Shown here: one piece after another, positions 16,055 to 23,404 of the stretch | Position numbering within the stretch: the stretch's first letter is position 1 | Layout: every line of letters begins with the position of its first letter | Assembly: GCA_020725465.1 (NCBI GenBank) | Contig: DYEY01000016.1 | Location: forward strand, 1 to 45,550 | Reading direction: 5' to 3' | DNA length: 45,550 nucleotides | Source: Dethiobacter sp. | GTDB taxonomy: Bacteria > Bacillota > Dethiobacteria > Dethiobacterales > Dethiobacteraceae | Program-made: the position numbers and the translations under genes | Notes under the pieces: model-generated | The model's input: only the letters and a program-made list of their open reading frames with translations | Database searches by the model: none | Told to the model about the DNA's origin: nothing

Positions 16055-16756
16055 GTGAAGCGTGCCCTCATGTTGTCCGCCGTTTTGCTGTCTTTAACTC
16101 TGGGCTGTGCCCGTACCGAGCCAGACTTGAAAAATCAGGCCGCAGAACGGGCAGAGCAGGCAATACAGCTGCCGGCACCCCAGCTGCAAGGCGGCCTTTC
16201 AGTGGCAGAGGCCATTTACAACCGTCTGTCCCGGCGTAGTTTCAGCGGCGAAAGCTTAACCCTGGCCCAGGCTGGACAGCTGCTCTGGTCTGCCGGTGGC
16301 CTGGGAGCAGACGGCATATCCGGCGCTTCCCGCACCGCCCCCTCGGCGGGGGCCACTTATCCACTGGACATTTACCTGCTGGCCGGAGACGTGGAAGATT
16401 TAGGCCCCGGCCTTTACCGCTACAACCACCGGGAACACGCACTGGCAAAACTCTCCGGGAATGACAAAAGGACGGAACTGGCCCGTGCCGCCCTTAACCA
16501 GGAAATGATTAAACTGGCGCCGGCATGTATTGTTTTGGTCGCCCGGTACGAAAGGACCACCCGGCGCTACGGCGACCGGGGGGTGCGCTACGTCCACCTG
16601 GACGCCGGCCACGCCGCTCAGAATATTCACCTGCAGGCCGAGGCTCTGGGCCTTGCCACCGTGGTGGTGGGGGCCTTCGACGACGGAAAAGTTAATCAGG
16701 CGTTGGCACTGGAAGGGACACCCCTGGTAATAATGCCGATTGGCCCACGATTTTAG
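16055..16756 (+). CDS. SagB-type nitroreductase-fold protein with lipoprotein-like signal
   Basis: 233 residues from GTG 16055, with AAAAGGAG 8 bases upstream; an in-frame GTG at 16046 sits inside that site. The N-terminus (KRALMLSAVLLSLTLGC) is a signal peptide ending in a lipobox-like LGC, so the protein is probably tethered outside the membrane. The rest is a nitroreductase-family FMN fold of the SagB type: SRRSFSGESLTLAQAGQLLW, then SGASRTAPSAGATYPLD with the Arg-Ser-like flavin-phosphate contacts, a central YNHREHAL, and AEALGLATVVVGAFDD. SagB proteins oxidise azolines in peptide maturation, but many relatives are uncharacterised. It diverges from the membrane protein and AmrS-like genes through shared promoters, which suggests a joint function. 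Confidence 0.85.
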   Translation: MKRALMLSAVLLSLTLGCARTEPDLKNQAAERAEQAIQLPAPQLQGGLSVAEAIYNRLSRRSFSGESLTLAQAGQLLWSAGGLGADGISGASRTAPSAGATYPLDIYLLAGDVEDLGPGLYRYNHREHALAKLSGNDKRTELARAALNQEMIKLAPACIVLVARYERTTRRYGDRGVRYVHLDAGHAAQNIHLQAEALGLATVVVGAFDDGKVNQALALEGTPLVIMPIGPRF

Positions 16757-16844
16757 GCAACAGTCTTGAGTATGTCAGTTGCAGCCTAAATTGAAAACAG
16801 ACACCCTTGGTCGAGAAATGTGTAACCTTTAAGGAGAGTGGAGA

Positions 16845-18161
16845 ATGACACATCCGCTGAAACTGCTTCACCCGAAAAACCTTAAAAGCTTTACCGGCCA
16901 CCTGCACGGACTGATACGGACGCGGTTGTGGCTGAAAATACTGGTGGCAATGGTGCTTGGTATAACCGGCGGTCTGATTATCGGCCAGACTGGGCTGGTA
17001 AGTCAGAATAAAGCCATGTTGCTGGGCAGCTGGCTGGCACTGCCCGGACAGGTATTCCTGGGCCTGATCCAGATGATCGTGGTACCGCTGGTCTTTGCCT
17101 CCATTATAACCGGATTGGCGGCCAGCGAAGATATTGAACAACTTACCAGGATGGGCAGCCGCCTGGCCTTCTACTTCGTGATAACCACGGTGGTAGCCAT
17201 CATTATCGGTCTGTCACTGGCGCTGATTATCCGGCCGGGAGGGTTTATCGACAGCATGCTGCCGCAAGGGGCACCGCCGCCACAACCGGCTATTAACGAA
17301 GAATCAACCGAATTCCCAACCCTGATCAATGTGCCCGATGTGGTTTCCCGTCTGCTGCCGCAGAATCCTCTGGGTGCCATGGTGGAGAGGGAAATGCTGC
17401 AGATTGTCCTCTTTGCCATCATTTTCGGAGCGGCGCTCATTTCCACAGCTTCAACCTATGCAAAACCGCTACTGGAACTTTTGGCTTCCATTCAGGAGGT
17501 ATGTATGACCATTGTACGTTTTGCCATGCTGCTGGCACCGCTGGCCGTTTTCGGCATGCTGGCCCAGACCACCATCACCACCGGCCTGGATGCGCTAGTA
17601 GGCATGGCCGTCTACGTGGTCACCGTTATGGCTGGCCTGCTGGTAATGCTTATGGTTTACCTGCTGATTGTGGTTTTTTTGGCCCGCAAAAACCCGCTCT
17701 GGTTCCTGCAGGCGGTACGCGAAGTCCAACTGCTGGCTTTTTCCACCTCCAGTTCAGCAGCGGTGATGCCTCTTTCCATCCAGGTGGCGGAGGAAAAGCT
17801 CAATGTACGTCCCTCAACGTCACAACTTCTCATTCCGCTTGGTGCCACCGTAAACATGAACGGCACAGCGCTCTACCAGGGCGTAGCCACCGTTTTCCTC
17901 GCCCAGGTATATGGCGTGGAGCTAACCGTGGCTTCGCTGCTCCTGATCGTGGTGATGACCACCGGCGCCTCCATCGGTTCCGCTGCCACACCCGGAGTGG
18001 GCATGGTTATTCTGGCATCCATCCTTACCAGCGTGGGCATACCGGCGGCAGGGATAGCCCTTATTATCGGGGTGGACAGGATACTTGACATGAGCCGTAC
18101 CGCCATCAATGTCACCGGAGACCTTACCGCCTGCCTGGTGATGGATCGCTGGGTTAAATAA
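16845..18161 (+). CDS. Dicarboxylate/amino acid:cation symporter (DAACS family)
   Basis: A 438-residue integral membrane protein of the GltP/GltT/DctA family, the usual length. The re-entrant hairpin serine-rich motif STSSSAAVMPLS, the conserved NMNGTALYQG in helix 7, and the substrate-binding helix 8 sequence DRILDMSRTAINVTGD are all present. These proteins import glutamate, aspartate, fumarate or succinate with sodium ions or protons; the exact substrate cannot be read here. The insertion PPPQPAINEES near residue 145 is a periplasmic-side loop. The ATG is preceded by AAGGAGAG. It lies 88 bases after the nitroreductase gene on the same strand, with no terminator seen in between, so partial co-transcription is possible. 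Confidence 0.93.
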   Translation: MTHPLKLLHPKNLKSFTGHLHGLIRTRLWLKILVAMVLGITGGLIIGQTGLVSQNKAMLLGSWLALPGQVFLGLIQMIVVPLVFASIITGLAASEDIEQLTRMGSRLAFYFVITTVVAIIIGLSLALIIRPGGFIDSMLPQGAPPPQPAINEESTEFPTLINVPDVVSRLLPQNPLGAMVEREMLQIVLFAIIFGAALISTASTYAKPLLELLASIQEVCMTIVRFAMLLAPLAVFGMLAQTTITTGLDALVGMAVYVVTVMAGLLVMLMVYLLIVVFLARKNPLWFLQAVREVQLLAFSTSSSAAVMPLSIQVAEEKLNVRPSTSQLLIPLGATVNMNGTALYQGVATVFLAQVYGVELTVASLLLIVVMTTGASIGSAATPGVGMVILASILTSVGIPAAGIALIIGVDRILDMSRTAINVTGDLTACLVMDRWVK

Positions 18162-18301
18162 AAGAGGAAATAAGAAGATTTGTATCAAAACAATACCTAT
18201 TCACAGTATTTCAACTTTAGTTAAATGAGCCCTCATGGGTGGCAATGACATTTACACCAAAAACTAAGCATGTGCGTACGTTAAGCTAAACTGCACATAT
18301 T

Positions 18302-18561
18302 TCACAGTATTGTGGCCGTTGGTATCCACAAAGGCAGGGACAGGCTGGCCACCGTCTCGGCAATCACTCGAACACAGGCATAAACGCCAGTTACGCGCTT
18401 GCGGTTTCCTCATTTACCCTGACACCTGCAGTAGAAGCCATACCTGTACCTATATCCTCTCCCAGAAGGAATGCCTTAAGCTTGTTACTTATGGGACTGT
18501 CCCGCCTGTCGTTAGGACCTGCTCTTGGTTGAAAAAATCTTGATAATATCGATAGTTTCAT
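18302..18561 (-). pseudogene. Phage portal protein (HK97 type) N-terminal relic, frameshifted
   Basis: Starting at ATG 18559-18561, with AGGAGGA upstream, the frame reads MKLSILSRFF and then SNKLKAFLLGEDIG and GVRVNEETA before stopping at about 18391. The reading continues in another frame as GVYACVRVIAETVASLSLPL (about 18325-18390). Joined, these give the conserved start of HK97-like portal proteins, with NEETA directly followed by YACVRVIAETVASLPL. At least one frameshift and loss of the remaining three quarters of the gene make it a dead prophage fragment. The flanking 18162-18301 holds nothing recognisable. No other head or tail gene is seen nearby. Confidence 0.72.
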
Positions 18562-18588
18562 TCTCGTTCCTCCTGAAAAAAAAGGCAT

Positions 18589-18613
18589 AAAAAAAGCACC
18601 GTCTAAGCGATGC
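18589..18613 (-). terminator. Terminator of the toxin-antitoxin operon
   Basis: Read on the minus strand, GCATCG pairs with CGGTGC around CTTAGA and is followed by seven T. It lies 31 bases past the toxin stop. Confidence 0.65.
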
Positions 18614-18643
18614 CCTTACCAATCAAAATCTTATATTTGATAA

Positions 18644-18976
18644 TCAGTTGTCTTCTTCCTCTGCAACATCCCCAAAGAGGATTCGCATAAAATCTCGTCT
18701 GCCATATAGCACTCTGTCCACATATACAGTATCATTTTCATAACGGTAAAAAGCTGTATATTGCCCACACACAAGGTAACGATAGCTTGTTTCAATTTTA
18801 ATTACAGAGGACAAGGGCGCTCCAATCAACGGGAATTCCATAAGCTCTCTGATCCGTTTGGTGATTTTGGCCAGCACATTCGTTGCTGCTGTAGGATTAC
18901 CTAATTCCCCGGAGATATATTCTTTTATCTCCAGCATATCCTTTTGCGCTTTGGGCGAGATTTTGAGATTAACCAT
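18644..18976 (-). CDS. ParE/RelE-family toxin
   Basis: A 110-residue small toxin of the RelE/ParE superfamily. Typical marks are an N-terminal LKISPKAQKDMLEIKEYI helix pair, ITKRIRELMEFPLIGAPL, then YRYLVCGQYTAFYRY and a late VDRVLYGRRDFMRIL. ParE-like members poison gyrase and RelE-like members cut mRNA on the ribosome; the sequence does not decide between them. Its ATG overlaps the end of the antitoxin gene by 8 bases, the usual translational coupling that keeps antitoxin in excess. The acidic tail EEEDN is short and complete, and the gene looks intact. Confidence 0.88.
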   Translation of the reverse strand: MVNLKISPKAQKDMLEIKEYISGELGNPTAATNVLAKITKRIRELMEFPLIGAPLSSVIKIETSYRYLVCGQYTAFYRYENDTVYVDRVLYGRRDFMRILFGDVAEEEDN

Positions 18977-19223
18977 TCGTTACCCCCAGGGATGCTTCTA
19001 GCTCATCAATGGTTAGCCATCCATTTTCCTGCCCCTCCTTTTCACCTTTAGCAAGTTCAGTAAGCAATTTTAATTTTGCCTGCATTTTTTCATATTCCTG
19101 CATATCCATAACCACATAGCGACCACGGCCATTTTTTGTTAAAAAGACCGGTGAACCCTCCTCTATGCTGCGCAACACTTCATTGTAATTCCTTAAATCG
19201 GAAATCGGCTTAATGTTAGGCAT
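18969..19223 (-). CDS. Phd/YefM-family antitoxin
   Basis: 84 residues from ATG 19221-19223, with AAGGGAG about 8 bases upstream; the longer open frame extends through the promoter and is not used. The N-terminal half, PNIKPISDLRNYNEVLRSI then EEGSPVFLTKNGRGRYVVMD, is the YefM/Phd DNA-binding fold. The remainder (about 50-84) should be the flexible toxin-binding tail. It precedes the ParE/RelE-type toxin gene and overlaps it, so the pair forms a type II toxin-antitoxin operon. Antitoxins of this family repress their own promoter, here seen at 19255-19283. Confidence 0.9.
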   Translation of the reverse strand: MPNIKPISDLRNYNEVLRSIEEGSPVFLTKNGRGRYVVMDMQEYEKMQAKLKLLTELAKGEKEGQENGWLTIDELEASLGVTNG

Positions 19224-19254
19224 AATAAATCTCCCTTCCCTTTTTGCTGTTATT

Positions 19255-19283
19255 ATTATAGCAATATTCTTCGTAAAATACAA
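19255..19283 (-). promoter_or_regulatory. Promoter of the toxin-antitoxin operon
   Basis: On the minus strand TTGTAT and a perfect TATAAT are 17 bases apart (complements at 19278-19283 and 19255-19260). It ends about 30 bases before the antitoxin start. Confidence 0.75.
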
Positions 19284-19362
19284 CAGCAACGATGAAGGGA
19301 CTTAGAATATTTATACCTAAAGCCCTCAAATCTTCAATAAAAAATAAATTAAAGCTTTTCTA

Positions 19363-19404
19363 TTGACATTTATTTTTACATATGTGTTAATACATATGTA
19401 AAAA
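19363..19404 (+). promoter_or_regulatory. Promoter with palindromic operator
   Basis: A perfect 13-bp inverted repeat (TTTTTACATATGT / ACATATGTAAAAA, 19373-19404) with a 6-base centre lies inside a promoter whose -35 is TTGACA at 19363-19368. The -10 would be the central GTTAAT or TTAATA. Each arm holds the self-palindromic ACATATGT, so two dimers or one tetramer of a repressor could bind. It precedes the unknown gene at 19425. Confidence 0.6.
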
Positions 19405-19424
19405 TCTTTTCAGGGGGATAACCT

Positions 19425-19838
19425 GTGAAAGCATCATTTAGGGATTTTATTGCCCAAAACATAAACTGTAAAAAATTTGACGGCAATCCGGAAGCGATCC
19501 ATATTTTTGAAAACATCCTGTCAAAGGACGATAACATTATCGCAATGATAGACGCAACCGAAGCAGACAAACCTGCTTTATCTGCCTGCATTCAAGAAGT
19601 AGAAAATTATTATAAAAATCTCCCATCACCTACTTTTGATTTAACTGATAATTTCACAAAACAAGCACTGGGACGGATGGTAAAAACTATTTTAGAACCT
19701 TTTGGCTATCAGCCAGATACACAAAAAGACATGCCAAAATCCTGCTCTGCTGAATTTGTAACATCAGCCACTGTTTACAAATATGTTGGAAATGCTACCA
19801 TGAGGGTTGTTCGAAAAATAGAGGAAATTAACAAATAA
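19425..19838 (+). CDS. Unknown 137-residue protein
   Basis: I do not recognise this protein. It starts at GTG 19425 with AGGGGGA about 7 bases upstream. It has no signal peptide or membrane segment. The first half is acidic and rich in Asp and Ile (ILSKDDNIIAMIDATEADKP). The second half contains FTKQALGRMVKTILEPFGYQ and ends VYKYVGNATMRVVRKIEEIN, a basic, possibly nucleic-acid- or protein-binding tail. Codon use is AT-rich, unlike the core genes and like its island neighbours, which points to acquisition. It is preceded by a palindromic operator and ends 9 bases before the left end of an insertion sequence, which may or may not have trimmed its tail. Confidence 0.65.
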   Translation: MKASFRDFIAQNINCKKFDGNPEAIHIFENILSKDDNIIAMIDATEADKPALSACIQEVENYYKNLPSPTFDLTDNFTKQALGRMVKTILEPFGYQPDTQKDMPKSCSAEFVTSATVYKYVGNATMRVVRKIEEINK

Positions 19839-19847
19839 AAATTGATT

Positions 19848-22106
19848 CTACTACTACAGCGAAAAGTAGTGGACAAAGCTGATTTTTTGTATTAGAATAA
19901 CAATTAAGGGTTCGGTAATACAGATATTTTTATTATTATAGCCCTAAAACACGAAGAAAGCGGCGTATTGTTAATTAATGGATAGAATATCTATTGATTC
20001 AAGGTCCATAACGGGCAAATTAAAAGAATATCTTCCGCTTGATATAACGATAGCTAATAAGACTGAATTGGAACCGCTATGGGATCATATTGTCCGTAAA
20101 TATCATTATCTCAGCTATGAAAAAATGGTTGGTCCGAGAATTAAATACCTTGTTTGTTACAAAGGCACACCTATCGCAGCCTTAAGCTATAACAGGGCTT
20201 CTTTTAAAATTACTGTTAGAGATGAATATATCGGCTGGAACCAGCAACAAAAGAAGCATTGCCTAAAATACGTTGTCAATAACAACCGCTTTTTGATATT
20301 ACCATGGGTTCAGATTAATAATCTGGCTTCTTATCTTTTGTCACGAACCCTAAAAATGCTTCGAAATGATTGGCTTCAACTTTTTGGTGTAGAACCCTGT
20401 TTAGTGGAAACATTTGTTGATTTAAGCAAGTACAGGGGTACATGTTACCGGGCAGCCAACTGGCTCTATCTTGGGGAAACCGGTGGCTTTGCAAAAGCCG
20501 GCGACACCTTTATTTATCACGGTCAAAAAAAGGGGGTTTACATATATTCACTTGATCAAAAGAGACTCAAAAAATTGATAAAAGATGCGCCCTGTCACCG
20601 AACCCTTAATCTAAAGCGTGAGAGGGTGCCGAACATGATGCTGCATACCCCTGACTGGAGTCCGCAAATCCTTGAGCAAGCAGGCGTGACCGAAGACGAG
20701 GTCTCTAAACTTGGGAGCTTATTAGACGAATATCTTGCCATATACCAGCCCTGCTATTTAAGATCGGACCAGAGAAAACACGGGGAGACCTTTGTTAAGG
20801 GACTCTTAAGTGACCTGGAACGCAAGTCCATTGAACCAATTGCCCTGGAATATGATGGCCCCCAAGGGGTACGTCCTTTGCAGATATTTTTTAAAGATTC
20901 TCCCGTTGATGATGAACTGATGCTTAAAATCTATCAGCAGCGTCTGGCAGCGGCCATCGCCGGTTCCCAGGGAATGATTAATACTGATGCCTCCGATTTC
21001 ATTAAAAAGGGCAAGAACTCCGTAGGAGTTCACCGCCAATACTGTGGTACAGCAGGTAAAGTAGAAAACTGCCAGTCCGGTGTTTTTGTTGGCTATGCAA
21101 GTGAGCGTGGTTATGGCCTGGTTAATCGTGTGTTGTATATGCCGGAGACATGGTTTGATGATGATCACGCCAGCCTGCGTAAAGAATGTAAAGTTCCCGA
21201 AAACCTTACATTCAAAACAAAAGTAGAATTAGCTTTAGAAATTATCATCCAAACAGCAGCTTCCGGCTTGTTTCCGGCTCGCTGGATCGGTTGTGACTCC
21301 TTCTTTGGGCGAAACAAAGAGTTTCTTGCTTCCCTACCGAAAGAATATTATTATTTTGCCGATATTCCTGAAAACATCATGGTATGGCAAAGTATGCCAA
21401 CTGTTTACGTGCCAGAGTACAGAGGACGCGGCAAAAAACCTGAAAAATTAAGAGCTTCCACTCAACCGATCCCTGTATCTCAAATTGCCAGAGATAAGAG
21501 TATCCCCTGGCGGGAGGTAGTTCTTGGCGAAGGAGCCAAGGGGCCGATTATTGCAAAGGTTAAATGCGTCAGGGTTATCGAAGCCACAAAAGAATCATCA
21601 CATTTTCTCCCCTACCAGGAAGTATGGCTTTACATACGCAAATATGCTGACGGTAAAGTAAAATATGCGTTTAGCAATGCACCTGCTGACATTAAACACA
21701 AAAATTTAGATCAAGCTTCGCTGCTGCGCTGGCCGATTGAGCAATGCTTTGAAGAATGCAAAAGCTATCTGGGGATGGCGGACTATGAAACACGCTCATG
21801 GCCCGCCTGGCACCGTCACATGTTATATGTTTTTATTGCCCATCTCTTTACGATCGAGTTAAGGCTGATGTTTAAAAAAAACGCCAATTTTGACCATGCC
21901 ACAGGCTAAAAGATTAATTACTGCAGCTTTGACCGGTAGAAAAAGCATGGTTCGCAAAGCCATAAGAGATGTAGACTATCATATGAAAAGAAATTACATC
22001 GCTTATTTGTCACATCTTAAAAAAACGCTAATGAAGCTTGATCCAGTCTTTTGCGGCACTTGAATGAATTGTTAAAGAGAGATTTTAGTTTTCGCTGTAG
22101 TAATAG
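19848..22106 (+). mobile_element. Insertion sequence, IS4-superfamily (IS701-like) with DruA-like fusion transposase
   Basis: The element is bounded by 18-bp terminal inverted repeats with one mismatch: CTACTACTACAGCGAAAA at 19848-19865, and the complement of CTATTACTACAGCGAAAA at 22089-22106. Between them lies one transposase reading unit. No convincing target-site duplication is visible (GATT on the left, TTTT on the right), so the exact ends may differ by a few bases or a flank may have been rearranged. Total length is about 2.26 kb, long for this superfamily because of the extra N-terminal domain. Confidence 0.82.
19978..22063 (+). CDS. DUF4338 (DruA-like) - DDE transposase fusion, with +1 shift at A8
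   Basis: The zero frame runs 19978-21909 (643 residues). Residues about 30-180 are a DUF4338/DruA-like domain: YHYLSY, NNNRFLILPWVQINNLASYL, VETFVDLSKYRGTCYRAANW. Residues about 240-640 are an RNase H-like DDE transposase. Catalytic D337 is in NTDASDF, D440 in IGCDSFFGRN, and R584-x3-E588-x6-K595 fits the IS4-superfamily signature. After a run of eight A at 21874-21881 the zero frame stops at 21909. The +1 frame continues as KTPILTMPQAKRLITAAL to 22063 and looks like the true C-terminus. Either transcript slippage to seven A or a mutation explains it. The first ATG has only a weak binding site, common for IS genes. Confidence 0.82.
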
Positions 22107-22137
22107 TTTTTGTTAAACTGAAACCACTTCACAAGGT

Positions 22138-22213
22138 GGCCGAATCCTACCGGATTCGGTGGCCGAATGTGAACGGAATGACTGGCCGAATGCGGCCGGA
22201 TTACCGGCCGAAT
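22138..22213. repeat. Four GGCCGAAT direct repeats, about 23-bp period
   Basis: GGCCGAAT occurs at 22138, 22161, 22184 and 22206, followed by C or G and with variable GC-rich spacers, in a locally GC-rich patch inside an AT-rich island. It begins just beyond the truncation point of the AbiEii gene. Multiple short terminal repeats of this kind are seen at ends of IS21-like elements; that origin is inference. Confidence 0.6.
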
Positions 22214-22234
22214 GCGCCGGAATAAGCAGGATTC

Positions 22235-22420
22235 CAAACCCACGATGGCCGCAACAAGTATTCCACCCTTAATTACGAATTTTTCCTGATATTCTGATTT
22301 GGACAAACGTTCCAAAAAGCACTCGAACATGTAGTTCTGCAAAACCACCTGAGCTGCAATGTTTTTCTGTTTTGCATAGCGGTCGATGCGGCCCTTCAGA
22401 CTCATGGCCTTGGAACTCAT
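22235..22420 (-). pseudogene. AbiEii-type toxin (nucleotidyltransferase), truncated after about 62 residues
   Basis: The start ATG at 22418-22420 overlaps the antitoxin stop by 4 bases. The first 62 residues match the start of AbiEii-family nucleotidyltransferase toxins: SLKGRIDRYAKQKN, QNYMFECFLERLSKS, FVIKGGILVAAIVGL. In the family the next residues lead to the catalytic acidic motif. Here the frame instead enters a GGCCGAAT repeat array and the end of the neighbouring IS, giving 49 meaningless residues to 22085. All catalytic residues are lost, so toxicity is not expected. Confidence 0.8.
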
Positions 22421-23010
22421 AGCAGCACCTCCATATAACGCTTGAGCGCATTTTCAACCCGCAGGCGCTTTGCATAATCTGCCAGAAGATACAAATTTTT
22501 TTCTTTAAACGCCGCATAGTTCTTCACGGCACTGATCACCGTTTCCTCATCACAGCGGTTTCGGCTACGCAGAAAATCACAAATGGTACGCTCTATGTTG
22601 TAGCAGCGCACCGTGTTACCAAAGGTTGTTTTTTTCTCAATCTTTCCTAGCCCGTGCAGCTCCGGCTTAATATAAAAGCAGGTGCAATTGTCCTTGATGG
22701 AGGCCGGTAGCGCCGAATCGCTGGGGATAGTGACGGAATGCCGAAACGGCGTGCGCTCTGATATGCCGTTCAAAAAAAGAGCTGTGTCATGGGAGAAAAT
22801 AATTTTTGAGGAGCGCAGCATCAACATATACATATCGTCGTTCACCGCATCCGGAAGAATATAAACGCCATGACCGCTTCTTTCCAAAAGGCCCGCTTTC
22901 ACATATTTTGTAAGCAAAGCCTTGGAATATCCCAACTGAAGCACCTGTGATGTTGTAATCATATTGTTGTTTTTCTTCATTTCCTGAAGGATTTCGGAAT
23001 TGATGTTCAT
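22417..23010 (-). CDS. AbiEi-family antitoxin (type IV toxin-antitoxin)
   Basis: 197 residues, apparently complete. Residues about 15-75 form a winged-helix DNA-binding domain (TTSQVLQLGYSKALLTKYV, then GLLERSGHGVYILPDA) typical of AbiEi transcriptional regulators. The C-terminal part, with FSHDTALFLNGISERTPF, VRCYNIERTICDFLRSRNRC and ENALKRYMEVLL, matches the antitoxin domain. AbiE systems stop growth of phage-infected cells: AbiEii is the toxin and AbiEi neutralises it and represses the operon. Here the toxin gene that follows is broken, leaving an orphan antitoxin. The ATG at 23008-23010 has AGGAGGTGAGG upstream, and a strong promoter with repeated operator-like motifs precedes it. Confidence 0.88.
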   Translation of the reverse strand: MNINSEILQEMKKNNNMITTSQVLQLGYSKALLTKYVKAGLLERSGHGVYILPDAVNDDMYMLMLRSSKIIFSHDTALFLNGISERTPFRHSVTIPSDSALPASIKDNCTCFYIKPELHGLGKIEKKTTFGNTVRCYNIERTICDFLRSRNRCDEETVISAVKNYAAFKEKNLYLLADYAKRLRVENALKRYMEVLL

Positions 23011-23021
23011 AGCCTCACCTC

Positions 23022-23131
23022 CTAGTAAACTATCATATAGATATTATACACAACTTCTATACAATAGTCAACTTTGGATGTAAACTTTTAAATTCATATA
23101 ACAAACTATATCTATACAATAGTAAACTTTC
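23022..23131 (-). promoter_or_regulatory. AbiE promoter with repeated operator motifs
   Basis: On the minus strand TTGACT and TATAAT are 17 bases apart (complements at 23066-23071 and 23043-23048). The motif TCTATACAATAGTMAACTTT occurs twice, near 23055 and near 23111, and a third AGTAAACTAT lies near 23024. This is a plausible set of AbiEi binding sites for autoregulation. Confidence 0.65.
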
Positions 23132-23168
23132 GAGAAAGCAAGAATAGGATTCATGTAAACAAGCCGTA

Positions 23169-23286
23169 ACATCTAACCTGACCAAACAACCTCGGAAAAT
23201 CTAAAAAACATCTAAATTGACCACTCGCGAACACCTAACATCTAAACTGACCACTCGCCAGACTATGACATCTAAATCGTTCTGTC
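23169..23286. repeat. ACATCTAA direct repeats with 30-bp period
   Basis: ACATCTAACCTGACCA at 23169 is followed by ACATCTAAATTGACCACTCGC at 23208, ACATCTAAACTGACCACTCGC at 23238 and ACATCTAAATCG at 23268. The last three are spaced exactly 30 bases. No gene is present between 23011 and 23404; apart from the AbiE promoter and these repeats the stretch holds only the terminator at 23372. A mobile-element end is the likeliest origin. Confidence 0.65.
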
Positions 23287-23371
23287 ACGTTAAAAATCAT
23301 GCCTTTTGACATATTCCCATGAACCGATATTTTTACGATTTTAGCAAAAAGGATTTTTACTCTCAAATCTC

Positions 23372-23400
23372 AAAAAGCCCTTATTTACTGGACTTTTTTT
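23372..23400 (-). terminator. Terminator of rlmD
   Basis: Read on the minus strand, AAAAAGTCC pairs with GGGCTTTTT around a 9-base loop. A and T runs on both sides make it potentially bidirectional. It lies 5 bases beyond the rlmD stop. Confidence 0.75.
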
Positions 23401-23404
23401 ACAC

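Noticed and set aside
19373-19404. Rho-independent terminator for a gene to the left
   Set aside because: The stem is AT-rich, overlaps a TTGACA box and has no plus-strand gene upstream; an operator fits better.
22085-22234. C-terminal 49 residues of the AbiEii open frame as real protein
   Set aside because: They are translated from the GGCCGAAT repeats and the IS right end and show no family similarity.
23169-23286. CRISPR array
   Set aside because: The 30-bp period is made of about 21 repeated bases and only 9 variable bases, and the first unit is off-phase. There are no spacer-length gaps and no cas genes.
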